Below, piece after piece: positions 61,852 to 64,000 of a stretch of 64,000 nt of DNA. The stretch comes from Achromobacter sp. Marseille-Q4962 (lineage in GTDB: Bacteria; Pseudomonadota; Gammaproteobacteria; Burkholderiales; Burkholderiaceae_B), in assembly GCF_943737005.1 (NCBI RefSeq), contig NZ_CALSFU010000007.1:62001-126000 (forward strand), written 5' to 3'. The stretch's first letter is position 1; each line of letters opens with the position of its first letter. A model generated the notes under the pieces. The model was not told the origin of the DNA. It saw only the letters and a list, made by a program, of their open reading frames with translations, and did not search any database. A program made the position numbers and the translations under genes.

Positions 61852-62933
61852 AGAAGGTCAGCGTCGAGTGCCGGAATATCCGGCTGTCCTATGGCAAGAC
61901 GGAAGTGCTCAAGGACGTGAACATCAGCATCGAGCCGGGAGAGTTCTTCGCCCTGCTGGGGCCGTCCGGATCGGGCAAGTCCACCCTGCTGCGCCTGATC
62001 GCGGGCTTCAACCGGCACACGCACGGCCAACTGCTGGTCGACGGCAAGGACATCAGCGGCACGCCGCCCTGGAACCGCAACATCGGCATGGTGTTCCAGA
62101 ACTATGCGCTCTGGCCGCACATGACGGTCTGGGACAACGTGGCGTTCGGACTGGTCGAGCGGCGCCTGCCGCGCAACGAGATCCGCAGCCGTGTCGAGGC
62201 CGCGCTCGAACTGGTGGGGCTGGGCCAGTACGGCAAGCGCCGCCCCAACCAGTTGTCGGGCGGGCAGCAGCAGCGCGTGGCGCTGGCGCGCACCATCGTG
62301 ATCGAGCCGCAGGTGCTGCTGCTGGACGAGCCGCTGTCGAACCTGGACAAGAAGCTGCGCGTGCAGATGCGCCAGGACCTGCTCAGCCTGCAGCGCCGCC
62401 TGGGCATCACCACCATTTTCGTCACGCACGACCAGGAAGAAGCCATGACCACCGCCGACCGCATGGCGGTGCTGGACCACGGCGTGGTGCAGCAGATCGG
62501 CACGCCCAGCACCCTGTTCGACTATCCTGTCAACCGCTTCGTGGCCAATTTCGTGGGCACCATGAACGTGCTGGAAGGCGACGTGCGCGAGCGCCGCAGC
62601 AGCAGCCTGGTGCTGGCCGTGGACGGCGTGGGCGACCTGCACCTGCCGCTGACCGGCGAAGCGCCGGCCGGCGCGCGCCTGGCCGCGAGCTTCCGGCCGC
62701 ACACCGTGCAGATCGAAATGGCCGACGGGCTGGGCGACGCGCGCTACGTGTGGCTGCCCGGCGTGGTGGCCAGCAGCGAGTTCCTGGGCGAGTTCACGCG
62801 CTACCAGGTGCAGGTGGGCGAGCAGCGGCTCACGGCCGACCAGTCGCATCTGGCCGGTCTGTCGCCCTTCCCCGTGGGCGCGCCGGTATCGGTCGGACTG
62901 GAGCCGACCCAGGTGCGCCTGCTGGCGGCCTGA
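61848..62933 (+). CDS. ABC transporter ATPase of the same importer
   Basis: A 361-residue ATPase: Walker A G-P-S-G-S-G-K-S-T near residue 38, Q-loop F-Q-N-Y-A-L-W-P-H, signature L-S-G-G-Q-Q-Q-R, Walker B L-L-L-D-E-P-L-S-N-L-D. The C-terminal 110 residues form a TOBE-like regulatory domain (S-F-R-P-H-T-V-Q, G-L-E-P-T-Q). The form is that of FbpC/PotA-type ATPases. Starts in the ATGA overlap with the permease. Confidence 0.94.
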   Translation: MKKVSVECRNIRLSYGKTEVLKDVNISIEPGEFFALLGPSGSGKSTLLRLIAGFNRHTHGQLLVDGKDISGTPPWNRNIGMVFQNYALWPHMTVWDNVAFGLVERRLPRNEIRSRVEAALELVGLGQYGKRRPNQLSGGQQQRVALARTIVIEPQVLLLDEPLSNLDKKLRVQMRQDLLSLQRRLGITTIFVTHDQEEAMTTADRMAVLDHGVVQQIGTPSTLFDYPVNRFVANFVGTMNVLEGDVRERRSSSLVLAVDGVGDLHLPLTGEAPAGARLAASFRPHTVQIEMADGLGDARYVWLPGVVASSEFLGEFTRYQVQVGEQRLTADQSHLAGLSPFPVGAPVSVGLEPTQVRLLAA

Positions 62934-62946
62934 GCCGCGCGGGCCG

Positions 62947-63882
62947 ATGGAAATCTACCAGATCCGCGCCTTCGTCACGGTCGCGCGCGTAGGCAGCCTG
63001 ACCAAGGCTGCCGAGGCGCTTTCGCTGACGCAGCCCGCGGTGACGGCGCAGATCAAGGCGCTGGAGCAAAGCCTGGGGGTGGCGCTGTTCGACCGCAGCG
63101 GCGGCCGGCTCACGCTGGCCAAGGCGGGCGAGATCCTGCTGCCCACCGCCGAATCGCTGCTGGTGCTGGGCGCGCAGTTCAAGGCCGAGGCGCAGCAGCT
63201 CCAAGGCAGCCTGCAGGGCCAGATCGAACTGGGCATGCCGAGCGAACAGCCGGATTTTCTCCGGCTGGGCGAGCTGGCGGCGGCGGTCACGCAGCGGCTG
63301 CCGCTCATCGAACTCAAGACCCAGACCCTGCCCGCCGCCACGCTGGCCGAACAGGTCAGCACCGGCCGCCTGCCGGCCGCGCTCACCATTGCCGCGCATC
63401 CGCCGCGCGGCGTGCTGTGGACGCCGCTGCGCAGCGTGCGCTACCGCATCGCGCTGGCCAAGGAGCACGCGGCCGTGCTCAAGCGCGGCGGCTGGCGCGA
63501 AGTGGCGCAGCTTCCTTGGCTGGACGGGCCGCCCGGCAGCCACACGCACCTGCTGCTGCGCGACATGTTCGAGCGCCACGGACTCGCGCCCCGCATCGTG
63601 ATGCAGAACGACGACCAGGCCAACCTCGACGCGCTGGTGCGCGCGGGCGCCGGATGCGCCCTGCTGCGCGAGGAGACGGCGCTGGCCGGCGCGGCCAGCG
63701 GCGATTTCACGGTATGGGGCCAGACGCGGGCCGACGCCACCCTGGGTTTCATCCAGCCCCCGGAGCGCGCTGGCGAGCCGGCCCTGGTCGCGTTAAGCTC
63801 CATCATCCAGGCCATCTGGAAACCGCGCGCGCCCATCGCGCCGGAGGCGCCCGGCGGGCCCCATCCCCTGGAACGGGAATGA
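62947..63882 (+). CDS. LysR family transcriptional regulator
   Basis: A 311-residue regulator. The N-terminal helix-turn-helix (I-R-A-F-V-T-V-A-R-V-G-S-L-T-K-A-A-E-A-L-S at about residues 5-25, then Q-P-A-V-T-A-Q-I) is classic LysR; an effector domain follows from about residue 90. It starts 13 bp after the ATPase, so it is likely the last gene of the operon rather than divergent, and may report on the imported ligand. Effector unknown. Confidence 0.9.
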   Translation: MEIYQIRAFVTVARVGSLTKAAEALSLTQPAVTAQIKALEQSLGVALFDRSGGRLTLAKAGEILLPTAESLLVLGAQFKAEAQQLQGSLQGQIELGMPSEQPDFLRLGELAAAVTQRLPLIELKTQTLPAATLAEQVSTGRLPAALTIAAHPPRGVLWTPLRSVRYRIALAKEHAAVLKRGGWREVAQLPWLDGPPGSHTHLLLRDMFERHGLAPRIVMQNDDQANLDALVRAGAGCALLREETALAGAASGDFTVWGQTRADATLGFIQPPERAGEPALVALSSIIQAIWKPRAPIAPEAPGGPHPLERE

Positions 63883-63933
63883 GGCCCGCCCGCCGCGCGC
63901 CGCCCGCATTTTTCATCCATCCGATTCATTTCC

Positions 63934-64000
63934 ATGACTGAAATCTGGTTCATCCGCCACGGCGAAACCGACTGGAACCGCCAGCGGCGCCTGCAGGGCT
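63934..64000 (+). CDS. Histidine phosphatase (phosphoglycerate mutase-like), partial
   Basis: Only the first 22 codons are in the window. They encode I-W-F-I-R-H-G-E-T-D-W-N, the R-H-G motif with the phosphorylated His of the histidine phosphatase superfamily. Which subgroup (GpmB, CobC or other) cannot be told. Confidence 0.85.
   Translation, partial: MTEIWFIRHGETDWNRQRRLQG

Overview
The window is chromosomal DNA of a high-GC betaproteobacterium of the Alcaligenaceae, most like Bordetella or Achromobacter. The signs are a very GC-rich codon style, Bug-type periplasmic receptors, the rlmE-ftsH-folP-glmM order, a class I polyhydroxyalkanoate (PHA) cluster, a DUF1275 protein, and a lipopolysaccharide-type glycosyltransferase pair next to a YrbL-like kinase. 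I could not run searches, so the genus is an inference. Most of the window is ordinary, well-packed genes. Both ends cut through genes: the tail of a GntR regulator at the left and the start of a histidine phosphatase at the right.

Layout. 0-8.5 kb: DUF1275 membrane protein; an aldo/keto reductase divergent from an AraC regulator; a DUF465 protein; a decayed TonB-receptor fragment; two paralogous family 4 glycosyltransferases with a 120-residue unknown and a YrbL-like kinase; a nitroreductase. 8.6-18.4 kb: a YdeP-like molybdopterin oxidoreductase; a His/Cys small protein with a ZnuD-like TonB receptor; a four-gene operon (unknown 308 aa, TetR, orphan family 5 binding protein, D-aminoacylase) with a perfect palindrome just upstream. 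18.4-23.8 kb: nitrite assimilation, nirB-nirD-cobA-nasR, where the DNA shows an NtrC-like site, a sigma-54 promoter, a leader hairpin and a terminator before nirB, and the operon's last gene encodes the matching NIT-ANTAR antiterminator. 23.8-33.7 kb: a chemoreceptor; an IclR regulator divergent from amidase plus Bug receptor; a three-subunit membrane gluconate-type dehydrogenase (subunit 3, GMC flavoprotein, triheme cytochrome c).

33.7-37.9 kb: the PHA operon phaC-phasin-phaB-SDR, with an FNR-like box and a TetR-like palindrome upstream of phaC. 37.9-39.4 kb: a graveyard of gene fragments (DsbG-like, SDR, MmgE/PrpD) at the 3' side of tRNA-Pro, probably the scar of an integrated element. 39.7-48.9 kb: an AAHS-type MFS transporter, then the phosphate block pstSCAB, ppk and ppx with Pho-box-like sites before pstS and ppk. 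49-58 kb: olsB and housekeeping genes glmM, folP, ftsH, rlmE, yhbY, greA and a uracil-type permease. 58-64 kb: an flxA-like gene, a ferric-iron-type ABC transporter (binding protein, two-domain permease, ATPase) and a LysR regulator.

The best-supported systems-level observation is the self-contained nitrite module. The most unusual regulatory DNA is a set of four GATCCT half-sites spaced 21-26-21 bp between the aldo/keto reductase and AraC genes. I see no CRISPR array, intact insertion sequence, prophage or recognisable defence system.
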